From NCBI RefSeq assembly GCF_043678055.1, contig NZ_JBHEQA010000005.1:62001-126000 (forward strand): a stretch of 64,000 bases of DNA, in the 5' to 3' direction. The first letter of the stretch is position 1; each line of letters begins with the position of its first letter. Below, piece after piece: positions 1 through 9,196 of this stretch. The DNA comes from Spongiimicrobium salis (GTDB lineage: Bacteria > Bacteroidota > Bacteroidia > Flavobacteriales > Flavobacteriaceae). The position numbers and the translations under genes are program-made. The notes beneath the pieces were generated by a model. That model saw nothing but the letters and a program-made list of their open reading frames with translations, was not told the DNA's origin and searched no databases.

Positions 1-2486
1 TTGGTGCGGCAACGCAACTGGAGAAAATAGATATGTTGGATTTTGCAGATTTGGTGGCCATCAATAAATTCGATAAAAGAGGCGCATTGGATGGTTTACG
101 GGATGTAAAGAAACAATATGTCCGCAATCATGGGCTTTGGGATATTGATCATGACGAACTTCCCATTTTTGGAACAATTGCGTCACAATTTAATGACCCC
201 GGAATGAACAGATTGTATCGTTCCGTTATGGATACCTTAATTGAAAAAACAGGAGCTGATCTCCACTCCACTTTTGAAGCGACCTTAGAGAAAACCGAAA
301 AAATATTTGTCATTCCCCCGGCCCGAACACGATACTTGTCGGAAATTGCAGAAAATAACAGGGCCTATGACGTTAAAGCAGCTTCCCAAACGGAAGTGGC
401 CCAGCGTTTATACGGAGTATTTCAAACCATATTATCCGTAGTCAAAGTAGGGAAGGAAAGTCAAGAAGCCTTACTTTCAACCAAAGGAGTTGATAATGAA
501 GAAATTCTGAAAATGGCGAAATCAGAAGAGGATATCCCTTTTCTAAAGCTATTGATCAACGAATTTGATCGTGTAAAAATGGACCTTGATCCTTACAATT
601 GGGAAATTATTTTACATTGGGAAGCTAAAATTAAACGCTATAAAGACCCCGTATATACTTTTAAAGTAAGAGGAAAGGAAATTCATATTGATACACATTC
701 CGAATCATTGTCCCATCTGCAGATTCCAAAAGTTGTACTTCCCAAGTATAATGCTTGGGGCGATGTGCTCCGTTGGAGCCTTCAAGAAAATGTTCCCGGG
801 GAGTTTCCATATACCGCAGGTTTATATCCTTTTAAGAGAACTGGGGAAGACCCTACAAGGATGTTTGCTGGGGAAGGTGGACCAGAACGGACCAATAGGC
901 GTTTTCACTATGTAAGTTTGGGAATGCCCGCAAAAAGACTATCCACGGCATTTGATTCTGTGACACTCTATGGGAACGATCCAGGGCATCGCCCGGATAT
1001 CTATGGGAAGATAGGAAATGCAGGGGTGTCCATATGTTGCTTGGACGATGCCAAGAAATTATATTCCGGATTTGACCTTAGTAATCCGATGACTTCAGTG
1101 AGTATGACTATCAATGGGCCTGCACCGATGCTATTAGGGTTCTTCATGAATGCCGCCATTGATCAAAATTGTGAGAAATACATTAAAGAAAATGGCCTAG
1201 AAGAAGAAGTAACTGCTAAAATTAATGCCATTTATACGAAAAGTGGGGCAGAAAGACCGCAGTACTTAGGAGAATTGCCTGAGGGCAATGACGGTTTGGG
1301 ATTAATGCTCCTTGGGGTTACTGGAGATCAAGTGTTGTCCAAGACGGTTTATGATACGATCAAACTAAAAACTCTTAACCAAGTCAGGGGAACGGTACAG
1401 GCCGATATCTTAAAAGAAGATCAAGCGCAAAATACTTGTATTTTTTCTACCGAATTTGCTTTGCGGTTAATGGGAGATGTACAGGAGTATTTTATTCAAA
1501 AAGAGGTGCGGAATTTTTATTCGGTTTCCATATCTGGATACCATATTGCAGAAGCAGGGGCCAATCCTATTACACAATTGGCCTTTACCTTATCTAACGG
1601 ATTTACCTATGTAGAGTATTATTTGAGTAGGGGAATGGATATCAATAAATTTGGCCCCAACCTTTCTTTCTTTTTCTCCAATGGAATAGATCCAGAGTAT
1701 GCTGTTATCGGAAGGGTTGCTAGAAAAATATGGTCTAAGGCATTGAAACACAAATACGGAGCAGACCCCAGAGCGCAGATGCTGAAATATCATATCCAAA
1801 CCTCTGGACGAAGTCTGCATGCCCAAGAAATAGATTTTAACGATATACGTACAACGCTACAGGCCCTGTATGCCATTTATGACAATTGTAACTCCTTGCA
1901 TACCAATGCGTATGATGAAGCGATAACGACGCCTACAGAAGAATCTGTACGAAGGGCTATGGCCATACAATTGATTATCAATAAAGAATTGGGCTTGGCC
2001 AAAAATGAAAACCCTTTACAGGGATCATTCATTATAGAAGAGTTGACGGATTTGGTAGAAGAAGCCGTGTTATTGGAGTTCGATAGAATTACAGAACGTG
2101 GAGGAGTCCTTGGTGCTATGGAAACCATGTACCAACGCTCCAAAATACAAGAAGAGAGTCTGTACTATGAAACCTTGAAACATACTGGGGAATTCCCCAT
2201 AATTGGCGTAAATACATTTTTGAGTTCCAAAGGTTCGCCTACGGTATTGCCCGCTGAGGTAATACGGGCTACAGAGGAAGAAAAAATGGCACAAATATCC
2301 ACTTTGGAAAATTTACACCAAAGAAATCAGGAAGACACCGATGCTAAATTGTCCCAATTACAGAAAACGGCCATTGAAAACGGAAATATTTTTGAAGAAC
2401 TTATGGAGGTAACCAAGAGCTGTTCTTTAGGACAAATTACCAGTGCGCTTTTTGAAGTAGGGGGACAGTATAGACGAAATATGTAA
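1..2486 (+). CDS. icmF: Fused isobutyryl-CoA mutase / methylmalonyl-CoA mutase family protein, 5' end missing
   Basis: The reading frame is already open at base 3, so the true start lies left of the window. The first visible residues contain the G4 motif NKFD of the MeaB/ArgK-like G-protein domain, followed by a linker and a full methylmalonyl-CoA mutase catalytic domain (for example EAGANPITQLAF, and GRSLHAQEIDFND near DNA 1805-1840). This order, a GTPase placed before the mutase in one chain, is the hallmark of IcmF, an adenosylcobalamin enzyme that interconverts acyl-CoA skeletons and carries its own chaperone. The N-terminal B12-binding domain expected in the family would lie outside the window. 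The gene ends at TAA before a tandem repeat and a terminator at 2817. Whether the substrate is isobutyryl-CoA or another acyl-CoA cannot be read from this part. Confidence 0.93.
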   Translation, partial: GAATQLEKIDMLDFADLVAINKFDKRGALDGLRDVKKQYVRNHGLWDIDHDELPIFGTIASQFNDPGMNRLYRSVMDTLIEKTGADLHSTFEATLEKTEKIFVIPPARTRYLSEIAENNRAYDVKAASQTEVAQRLYGVFQTILSVVKVGKESQEALLSTKGVDNEEILKMAKSEEDIPFLKLLINEFDRVKMDLDPYNWEIILHWEAKIKRYKDPVYTFKVRGKEIHIDTHSESLSHLQIPKVVLPKYNAWGDVLRWSLQENVPGEFPYTAGLYPFKRTGEDPTRMFAGEGGPERTNRRFHYVSLGMPAKRLSTAFDSVTLYGNDPGHRPDIYGKIGNAGVSICCLDDAKKLYSGFDLSNPMTSVSMTINGPAPMLLGFFMNAAIDQNCEKYIKENGLEEEVTAKINAIYTKSGAERPQYLGELPEGNDGLGLMLLGVTGDQVLSKTVYDTIKLKTLNQVRGTVQADILKEDQAQNTCIFSTEFALRLMGDVQEYFIQKEVRNFYSVSISGYHIAEAGANPITQLAFTLSNGFTYVEYYLSRGMDINKFGPNLSFFFSNGIDPEYAVIGRVARKIWSKALKHKYGADPRAQMLKYHIQTSGRSLHAQEIDFNDIRTTLQALYAIYDNCNSLHTNAYDEAITTPTEESVRRAMAIQLIINKELGLAKNENPLQGSFIIEELTDLVEEAVLLEFDRITERGGVLGAMETMYQRSKIQEESLYYETLKHTGEFPIIGVNTFLSSKGSPTVLPAEVIRATEEEKMAQISTLENLHQRNQEDTDAKLSQLQKTAIENGNIFEELMEVTKSCSLGQITSALFEVGGQYRRNM

Positions 2487-2490
2487 GCAA

Positions 2491-2750
2491 ATGCCATTGA
2501 ACTAAGACAGCGTCGCAAGTGAAATGTGCAATTTGCTTATACTGAGCGAAGCCGAAGTATATTTTAATGAGGTGATAGGTGTTTTATGCCATTGAACTAA
2601 GACAGCGTCGCAAGTGAAATGTGCAATTTGCTTATACTGAGCGAAGCCGAAGTGTATTTTAATGAGGTGATAGGTGTTTTGTGCCATTGAACTAAGACAG
2701 CGTCGCAAGTGAAATGTGCAATTTGCGTATACTGAGTGAAGCCAAAGCGT
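2491..2750. repeat. 95-bp tandem repeat, 2.7 copies
   Basis: Three head-to-tail units start at 2491, 2586 and 2681, an exact 95-base period. The first two are nearly identical; the third diverges in its last third. Each unit contains the core ACTGAGCGAAGCCGAAG, of the kind scattered between genes in flavobacterial genomes. It lies just after icmF. Apparent ORFs on the minus strand here are only repeat translations. Confidence 0.9.
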
Positions 2751-2816
2751 TTTTTGATAAAGGGGCTACGCCTTGTGACGAATTAAAATTGCAAACAAAA
2801 TCCATGGTTATAGTAT

Positions 2817-2849
2817 AAACCCTATATGTTGTTCATATAGGGTTTTTTG
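2817..2849 (+). terminator. Rho-independent terminator of icmF
   Basis: A perfect 12-bp stem (AAACCCTATATG / CATATAGGGTTT) with a 5-base loop is followed by a run of T. The A-rich left flank would let it work for the opposing gene at 2956 as well. Confidence 0.85.
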
Positions 2850-2955
2850 TATATTCGGTCATTACTTTTTGAGTCAGCATAATCGTAATAACTCTCGGGA
2901 AATGGGGATAAGGGAATTTTAATCTCTTTGTTTAGGTGCGCCCTGTGTTGACCAA

Positions 2956-3369
2956 TTAGCCCATACTGGACCCATCATTACTTTGGATGGATTTTTTCCA
3001 GGAAATAAATGACTTTCTAAAGCCATTAACTTCATTGCGAAGGAGGTTCAGATATTCTTTCTCCTTGACACCATCTTTCTCCAAGCCATTGCAATATGAA
3101 AGTATATTTTGCGTAATGGTATTGATAAATCGAACACTTCTCAGACGAGTTGCATAAGATTCAGAGCATTCTGCCTGTGCAATATTTTGAGGAATAAGAA
3201 TGGCATCTGTAATTAAAGCGTCTGCAATATTATCCCTAAGGCTATTGGATTGGTATAATTTTAAAAAGTCTTTATTGTACGATACATAAGCGGCAATCTC
3301 CCGGCTCATTTTGCACAGCGCCAAGGACTTCATATAGACCGGAATAGTTCGTAAATTTTTATAAGACAT
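2956..3369 (-). CDS. Small helical protein, possibly of the four-helix-bundle family
   Basis: A 137-residue protein predicted to be almost entirely helical, with no signal peptide or membrane segment. The layout of amphipathic helices and the stretch ILIPQNIAQAECSES recall the four-helix-bundle proteins first met as 23S rRNA intervening-sequence products, which carry a similar SIxxNIAEG element; the match here is weak. It lies divergent to the Lrp/AsnC gene at 3494. The function is unknown. Confidence 0.6.
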   Translation of the reverse strand: MSYKNLRTIPVYMKSLALCKMSREIAAYVSYNKDFLKLYQSNSLRDNIADALITDAILIPQNIAQAECSESYATRLRSVRFINTITQNILSYCNGLEKDGVKEKEYLNLLRNEVNGFRKSFISWKKSIQSNDGSSMG

Positions 3370-3493
3370 CTTGTGAATACTCTATAAGTTTAATAGACTA
3401 TAAAAATACGTTAGTTTTGGCTTTTTCTGCTTTTGATTTAAAAGAGAATTATTATTTTAGCTTTAAATACTAAATTTTTAAATCAAAATAATT

Positions 3494-3949
3494 TTGAATA
3501 TAAAGATTGATGATTTGAATTGGAAAATCTTGCACTGTCTTCAAGAAAATGCAAGGGAATCTTTTGCCAATATCGGTAGGAAAGTGGGCCTTACATCTCC
3601 TGCCGTGGCCGAGCGGGTAAAGAAAATGGAAGATGCAGGTATTTTAACAGGATACAAGGCCGTAGTTTCCCATACGGAAGCGGGGTACCAGTTAAAAGCC
3701 ATCATTACCTTACGTGCATTCATGGGAAAATTAAAGCCCTTTTTGCAAAAGGTAAGCACTTTTAAAGAAGTGGTAAATTGTCATAGAATTACAGGGAATG
3801 AAAACATTATTATGCAGGTAGTCCTTAAGGATCAATTTCATCTAGAACAATTTATAGATAAATTAATTCAATATGGGGAAGCAAGAACCCATATTATTTT
3901 GTCGGATGTGATTTCCGATGCCCCTATTGAAAAAAGAGAGATGTCTTAA
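3494..3949 (+). CDS. Lrp/AsnC family transcriptional regulator
   Basis: A 151-residue protein of the usual family size. Residues 1-60 form the winged HTH (IDDLNWKILHCLQENARES, then VGLTSPAVAERVKKMEDAGIL), and residues 65-140 are the RAM ligand-binding domain. Such proteins form octamers that sense amino acids and control their metabolism or transport. The best start is TTG at 3494, which preserves the conserved N-terminal IDDLNWKIL; no ATG fits upstream. The gene is divergent from 3369 and lies close ahead of a membrane LuxR-type regulator and an alanine symporter, so amino-acid sensing is plausible, but the target is not shown by the sequence. Confidence 0.93.
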   Translation: MNIKIDDLNWKILHCLQENARESFANIGRKVGLTSPAVAERVKKMEDAGILTGYKAVVSHTEAGYQLKAIITLRAFMGKLKPFLQKVSTFKEVVNCHRITGNENIIMQVVLKDQFHLEQFIDKLIQYGEARTHIILSDVISDAPIEKREMS

Positions 3950-3992
3950 GATTTTGACTAACTTTAGTCGATTCATTTAAACCATTTACTTC

Positions 3993-5108
3993 ATGTTCTA
4001 TACGTTGGAATATACCGTTACGGCCCTAGTTTGTTTAATTACCGCTGTAGTGATTCAACGCATCTATCACAAAGAAAAAAAATCCAATGCCCAGGCTCAG
4101 GAAATTAAGGGCATTATGTGGTTTGGATTGGCTATTTTTACATGGGGTATTGGAGGACTTTTTAATTTGATTATGGTCACTGGTTTTCAATGGCCCCCTA
4201 CCCATAAAGTGCTTATTTATTTTGGGGTTCTCATATCCCTATTGAATTCCTTTTTTATTCTCTTGTCGCTCCCATCCATTGAACACGGTGGTAAAAAGAA
4301 TATTGTAATTCAATTGGTGGAACGCTTTTCGGAACGTGAGTTTTTTATGATTTTTGGGGGAATACTAGTGATGCTGGCGATAGTTTTTGTAACACTGTCC
4401 TACAGCGGGGGCGGAATAGATAATGCCTTAATTTGGCTCATGGATATCCCTATCTCTGTTGTAGTGGCCTTTGCCCTGTTAAATGCCCTGAACAAGGCAT
4501 TTTCCAATAGGAAAATGCGATTTATGTTCCTTCCCAGTATGGCATTGTTTATTTTGATTCTAATTGCGGTCACTCATCGTATTGTGCCCCAAGACAATAT
4601 TCCTCTCTTGATGGAACCATCGGCCTGGAGTGTATTGGGTACGGTAACGGCAATTTCATTTAAGTTTTTATTTATTCTCCTTTTTTCGATCTTACTGTAC
4701 AGCTGGAAATTTTTAGCCCAAAAAGAAGAACAACAAGGACAATTGGAAATCGTCAACGCAGAAAACCTTGTTTTAACCAAACGAATCAAACAGTTGGACA
4801 TCGCCAATGAAAGTCATTTAGATACCATTGAACGCTTATCACGTGAGCTTTTAGACTTAAAAGAGGCCACTAAAATTGAACTTTCTGATCGACAAAAAGA
4901 AGTTTTAGGGAATTTGGGCCTATGGGGGATGCAAAAATCATACACGGAGATAGCTGCTGAAATGCATATTAGTGTGGACGGTTTTCAAACCCATATCCAT
5001 CAAATCAAGAAAGTACTGAATATTAGCGGAAGCGAAGGAAAAACGCAGCTGATACAGTATGCCAAGGACCATGAGCTTTTACAGTACGCTACCATCAAAA
5101 AAGGATGA
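3993..5108 (+). CDS. Membrane-bound regulator with C-terminal LuxR-type HTH
   Basis: A 371-residue protein. Residues 5-250 contain about seven hydrophobic segments (first one VTALVCLITAVVI). A short coiled coil follows at about residues 255-295, then a C-terminal helix-turn-helix (SDRQKEVLGNLGLWGMQKSY, then TEIAAEMHISVDGFQTHI). A seven-helix sensor joined to a cytoplasmic HTH suggests a one-component system that takes a membrane or extracellular signal straight to DNA. No phospho-acceptor domain is present. It starts 43 bases after the Lrp/AsnC gene on the same strand, so the two may be co-transcribed. The signal and targets are unknown. Confidence 0.75.
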   Translation: MFYTLEYTVTALVCLITAVVIQRIYHKEKKSNAQAQEIKGIMWFGLAIFTWGIGGLFNLIMVTGFQWPPTHKVLIYFGVLISLLNSFFILLSLPSIEHGGKKNIVIQLVERFSEREFFMIFGGILVMLAIVFVTLSYSGGGIDNALIWLMDIPISVVVAFALLNALNKAFSNRKMRFMFLPSMALFILILIAVTHRIVPQDNIPLLMEPSAWSVLGTVTAISFKFLFILLFSILLYSWKFLAQKEEQQGQLEIVNAENLVLTKRIKQLDIANESHLDTIERLSRELLDLKEATKIELSDRQKEVLGNLGLWGMQKSYTEIAAEMHISVDGFQTHIHQIKKVLNISGSEGKTQLIQYAKDHELLQYATIKKG

Positions 5109-5255
5109 TATTCCCAATAGGTTAAGCATATACGTAACCTAAGTTCCTTTAAATTTTCAATACTGTGTAACCTTTACTTCCATTGCGAGAAAAAGCAACT
5201 TTGAATCCAAATCAAATTATTGGATATGAGGTGTATAGCGCTATTTTCTGTCATT

Positions 5256-6770
5256 ATGGAATTCCCCAAAAACCTATCGATAACTGAAGGCTGGGACAAA
5301 ACTATAAATCAAACTTTTGAAAAAGCCACTTCTTGGTTTGTAGATGCCATTTTTGCCGAGATACCGCTTACAGGAACCTTGGGTATCCCTTGGGTACTGA
5401 TCATATTAATCGTAGGCGCCAGCTTTTTTAGCTTGTATTTTAAGGGAATCAACCTAAAAGGTATTGGAACTTCTATACGAGTGATACAAGGAAAATACGA
5501 TGATCTGGAAGAAAACAAGGCTAGTGGCCATGAAAAAGAGACCACAGGGGAAGTTTCTCATTTTCAAGCATTGACTGCTGCATTGTCCGCTACCGTAGGC
5601 CTTGGAAATATAGGGGGTGTGGCCATTGCCCTGTCCATAGGAGGGGCGGGAGCTACCTTTTGGATGATTCTCGTGGGTTTTTTGGGAATGGCATCCAAGT
5701 TCGTAGAATGTACTTTGGGCGTAAAATATAGGGAGGTAGATGCAGAAGGAACCGTATATGGAGGACCAATGTATTACCTTAAAAAAGGGTTTCAGGAAAG
5801 AGGATGGGGAAAGTTGGGAAAGCTTTTGGCAGTCATCTTTGCCATCATGTGTATTGGAGGGTCTTTTGGAGGGGGCAATATGTTCCAAGTGAACCAGGCT
5901 TTTCAGTTGTTTGAGTATGTAACTGGTGGAGAAGAGAGCTTTATATATGGTAAAGGTTGGTTATTTGGGTTGGTCATGGCTGTTTTTGTTGGCATTGTGA
6001 TTATAGGGGGAATTAAGAAAATAGCCAAGGTCACAGACAAAATAGTTCCGGCAATGGTAGTACTTTATATTCTTGCCGTATGTACCATACTAGTCATCAA
6101 TTTTAGAGAAATCCCCAATGCTTTTATGGCCATCATCAATGGCGCATTTAGTCCGGAAGGAATCACTGGAGGTTTCTTGGGAGTTATGATTCAAGGGTTT
6201 CGGCGTGCCGCATTTTCCAATGAGGCGGGGATAGGTTCTTCTTCTATAGCACACTCCGCCGTAAAGACCAAATACGCGGCTAGTGAAGGCTTGGTGGCCT
6301 TGTTGGAACCTTTTATAGATACGGTAGTAGTGTGTACCATGACAGCTTTGGTATTGGTCATTACAGGGCAAATCGTAGTGGGTGCTGAAATTTCGGATGC
6401 ACAGGGGGTAGTTTTAACGGCAAATGCCTTGGAAAGCGGCATTTCATGGTTTCCATATCTTTTGTCCTTGGCCGCTATTTTATTTGCTTTTTCTTCAATG
6501 ATTTCCTGGTCGTACTATGGCTATCAGGCCTGGTCTTATCTCTTTGGGCGAAAACGCTCGGTGGAATATCTCTATAAAAGCTTATTTTGCTTCTTTGTCA
6601 TTGTTGGAGGTGCAGCGAGCCTGAATGCAGTCACTGAATTCTCTGATGCCATGATATTTGCGATGCTGGTACCTAATATGATTGGTCTTTTTGTTCTTTT
6701 ACCTGTGGTAAAACAAGAATTGCAAAAGTACAGGAAAGCTATTCGTTTATCGGAAAAGAAAGTCCGTTAA
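5256..6770 (+). CDS. Sodium:alanine symporter family (AGCS) amino-acid carrier
   Basis: About 504 residues with 10-11 membrane helices. AGCS signatures are clear: GLGNIGGVAIALSIGG, GGPMYYLKKGF, and RRAAFSNEAGIGSSSIAHSA, which lines the Na+/amino-acid site. The protein imports small neutral amino acids such as alanine or glycine with Na+ across the inner membrane. I place the start at ATG 5256; the frame stays open to TTG 5220 and ATG 5226, which would add 10-12 poorly conserved hydrophobic residues. It follows the membrane HTH regulator by about 150 bases. Confidence 0.93.
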   Translation: MEFPKNLSITEGWDKTINQTFEKATSWFVDAIFAEIPLTGTLGIPWVLIILIVGASFFSLYFKGINLKGIGTSIRVIQGKYDDLEENKASGHEKETTGEVSHFQALTAALSATVGLGNIGGVAIALSIGGAGATFWMILVGFLGMASKFVECTLGVKYREVDAEGTVYGGPMYYLKKGFQERGWGKLGKLLAVIFAIMCIGGSFGGGNMFQVNQAFQLFEYVTGGEESFIYGKGWLFGLVMAVFVGIVIIGGIKKIAKVTDKIVPAMVVLYILAVCTILVINFREIPNAFMAIINGAFSPEGITGGFLGVMIQGFRRAAFSNEAGIGSSSIAHSAVKTKYAASEGLVALLEPFIDTVVVCTMTALVLVITGQIVVGAEISDAQGVVLTANALESGISWFPYLLSLAAILFAFSSMISWSYYGYQAWSYLFGRKRSVEYLYKSLFCFFVIVGGAASLNAVTEFSDAMIFAMLVPNMIGLFVLLPVVKQELQKYRKAIRLSEKKVR

Positions 6771-6846
6771 CCAATTGTATGTCAGACTCCTCCATAGGCT
6801 AATAAATTAATGTTATATTTAGAGACACTTATGAAAGTTGCTAGCT

Positions 6847-8913
6847 TTGAAAAAGATTGTTTTTATTGGAATGGTACTATGTACCTATTTAACTTCTGCC
6901 CAAATTATTGTGGAACAGAATCGGACGGTAGAAGAACTGGTTCGGGACGTGCTGGTGAACAGTAGTTGTGCCACGGTCAGTAATTTTGTTTCGTTTACCG
7001 GAGATGCTTCGGGTATCAATGGTATTGGTTATTTTAATGCAAATGGTTCTAATTTTCCCTTTGAGGAAGGTATACTGCTTTCTACCGGTAGTGCTAGGAA
7101 TGCACCGGGCCCTAATGTAGGCATTATTTCTTCGGGTTCGGAAGCTTGGGTTGGGGATGATGACCTAAGAAATATCACGGGAACGTCAAATCTATTCAAT
7201 GCCTCCTTTATTCAATTTGATTTTGTACCTCAGGCGAGTCGTATGAGTTTCAACTTTATTATGGCCTCTGAAGAATACTTGGAAAATTTTCAATGTAATT
7301 TTTCCGATGTTTTTGCCTTTATTTTAACTGAGCCCAATGGGGAACAACGGAATTTGGCCTTGATTCCCGGTAGCGATCAACCGGTGAGTGTTACTACGGT
7401 CAGACCTGGAGTTCCTGACAATTGTCCTCCTGAAAATGAAGATTTTTTTGCAGGCTTAAATCCGGTCAATTCTCCTACGGATTTTGCGGGTCAGACTGTA
7501 GAATTGCAAGCTTCGGCCATTGTGGTTCCTGGAGAAACCTATACCATAAAAATGGTCATCGCCGATAATGCGGATTTTGCCTTTGATTCCGGTGTATTCC
7601 TAGAAGGAGGAAGTTTTTCCATTGATGTGGATTTAGGGGAAGATCGAATAGTATTTAACGGTAACCCGGTATGTATTGGAGAAGATACAGTATTGGATGC
7701 CACGGAGGTTGGTGCACAATCGTATACATGGTTTGTGGATGAAGTGGAAATGCCGCAGTATAGGGATATGCCCGTTATTTCGGTAAGTGAAACGGGGGTG
7801 TATCGTGTGGAAGTGGAGTTTTCAAGTATCTGTATTTCCAATGGAATGATAAATTTGGAATATGTTGCTCCTCCTGAAATCGCTAGTCCGCCAGAAGATA
7901 TCATTGCTTGTGATTTTGATGGGGATGGAAGTGAAGTTTTTGATTTGTCCAGTAATATTCCTTTAGTTTTAGGAACACAGGATGATCGTATTTATACCGT
8001 GGATTTTTATGAAAGCATGGAGGATTTAAATGCAGATCAAAATGCAATTTCCAATCCGGAAACCTTTGTGTTCGGTGAAAGTACCAAAACAATATATGTA
8101 CGGGTAAGGGCAAATGACACCTGTATTGCAAGCGCTTCTTTTGTCATAAACCTGAATGCTTTGGAAGGAGAGTTCAGTTTGCCCGAGACACACATGCTCT
8201 GTATCGGGGAAGATGGTTTGCCGAATGGGGAGCTTAGTTTAATAGATACCCAATTGCTTGAAAGTGATTATGATTTTGAATGGTATTTTGATACGGTAGC
8301 CCCGGAAAATAGAATTAATGGAGCTATAAGTTCTTCCATTAGGGCAGATAGGGTAGGAAGATATGTTGTAGTTTTGACCAATAGGGATATTGGTTGCAGT
8401 TTGGAATTATCCACTAGGGTCAACGGTATTTTTCCGCCAGTGGTTTTTGAAGTGGATATTGTTTCGGAGCTTTTTGTGGAAGCAAATGCTATTCGTATTC
8501 GCGCCGAAGGGGAAAGCACCTATGAATTTAGTGTAGATGACGAACCTTTTGTTGAAAACCCTGAATTTAGGAATCTTGCTCCGGGAACACATACGGCCTT
8601 CGTAAGGGATGTTGAGCAATGTACAACCTTGTCCCAAGCCTTTACGATTGTGGATTTTCCGCGATTTTTTTCACCTAACGAAGATGGAATCAATGATCAA
8701 TGGAATATTGTAGGCTTGGAAGAAATTGAAAATCCCGAGATTACCATTTTTGATCGATTTGGTCGGTTGTTGTTTCAAATTTCAGGGAATACGGGCTGGG
8801 ACGGAACCGTTCGAGGAAGAAGAATGCCCGAAAGTGATTATTGGTTTAGGATATCGTATTTGCAGGAAGGTGTTCCTAAAGAATTCAAAAGTCATTTTTC
8901 ATTAAAAAGATAG
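6847..8913 (+). CDS. Secreted choice-of-anchor L protein with T9SS type B sorting domain
   Basis: Start at TTG 6847 gives a standard signal peptide beginning MKKIVFIGMVLC and ending near TSAQ. Residues 20-220 form a choice-of-anchor L domain (GINGIGYFNANGSNFPFEEG; ASEEYLENF). Ig-like segments with paired cysteines follow. The last 85 residues are a gliding-motility/CHU_C type B sorting domain (FFSPNEDGINDQWNI, then YWFRISYL), which directs the protein through the outer membrane by type IX secretion. A surface adhesin or structural protein is the most likely role; no enzyme motif was seen. The frame extends upstream to another TTG at 6838, which gives a less typical signal peptide. Confidence 0.88.
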   Translation: MKKIVFIGMVLCTYLTSAQIIVEQNRTVEELVRDVLVNSSCATVSNFVSFTGDASGINGIGYFNANGSNFPFEEGILLSTGSARNAPGPNVGIISSGSEAWVGDDDLRNITGTSNLFNASFIQFDFVPQASRMSFNFIMASEEYLENFQCNFSDVFAFILTEPNGEQRNLALIPGSDQPVSVTTVRPGVPDNCPPENEDFFAGLNPVNSPTDFAGQTVELQASAIVVPGETYTIKMVIADNADFAFDSGVFLEGGSFSIDVDLGEDRIVFNGNPVCIGEDTVLDATEVGAQSYTWFVDEVEMPQYRDMPVISVSETGVYRVEVEFSSICISNGMINLEYVAPPEIASPPEDIIACDFDGDGSEVFDLSSNIPLVLGTQDDRIYTVDFYESMEDLNADQNAISNPETFVFGESTKTIYVRVRANDTCIASASFVINLNALEGEFSLPETHMLCIGEDGLPNGELSLIDTQLLESDYDFEWYFDTVAPENRINGAISSSIRADRVGRYVVVLTNRDIGCSLELSTRVNGIFPPVVFEVDIVSELFVEANAIRIRAEGESTYEFSVDDEPFVENPEFRNLAPGTHTAFVRDVEQCTTLSQAFTIVDFPRFFSPNEDGINDQWNIVGLEEIENPEITIFDRFGRLLFQISGNTGWDGTVRGRRMPESDYWFRISYLQEGVPKEFKSHFSLKR

Positions 8914-9196
8914 TTTTCTATTTTTATAAATAGAATGGGAGAGATGTGATACTATATTTCTTTAAGAATAGTTTAATTATCTTTTTCTCTTAAAATTTTG
9001 AAACCCGTAAGGGCATAGGTAGCTTTGTTATGGGAATGATGAAGCAATACATCATTCGAAAGTATTGAATTAAGCCTACTTGAAACATAGGAAAGGTAAA
9101 TGTTACAAGTGGGTTAAAAATATGGGTCGGCTCCTTTCAAATGTTGTAACTTTAAGGCATATCATTTTTGGCTAGATTTTTGATGGAATACATCTT

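Larger units (their letters stand above)
2487..2955. other. Gene-free spacer after icmF
   Basis: This stretch holds the tandem repeat (2491-2750) and the icmF terminator (2817-2849). From 2850 to 2955 nothing is recognisable apart from the 3' flank of the convergent gene ending at 2956. Confidence 0.7.

Noticed and set aside
2502..2708. Minus-strand ORF beginning MRRCLSSMA with repeated peptide units
   Set aside because: It is only the translation of the 95-bp tandem repeat and has no conserved features.
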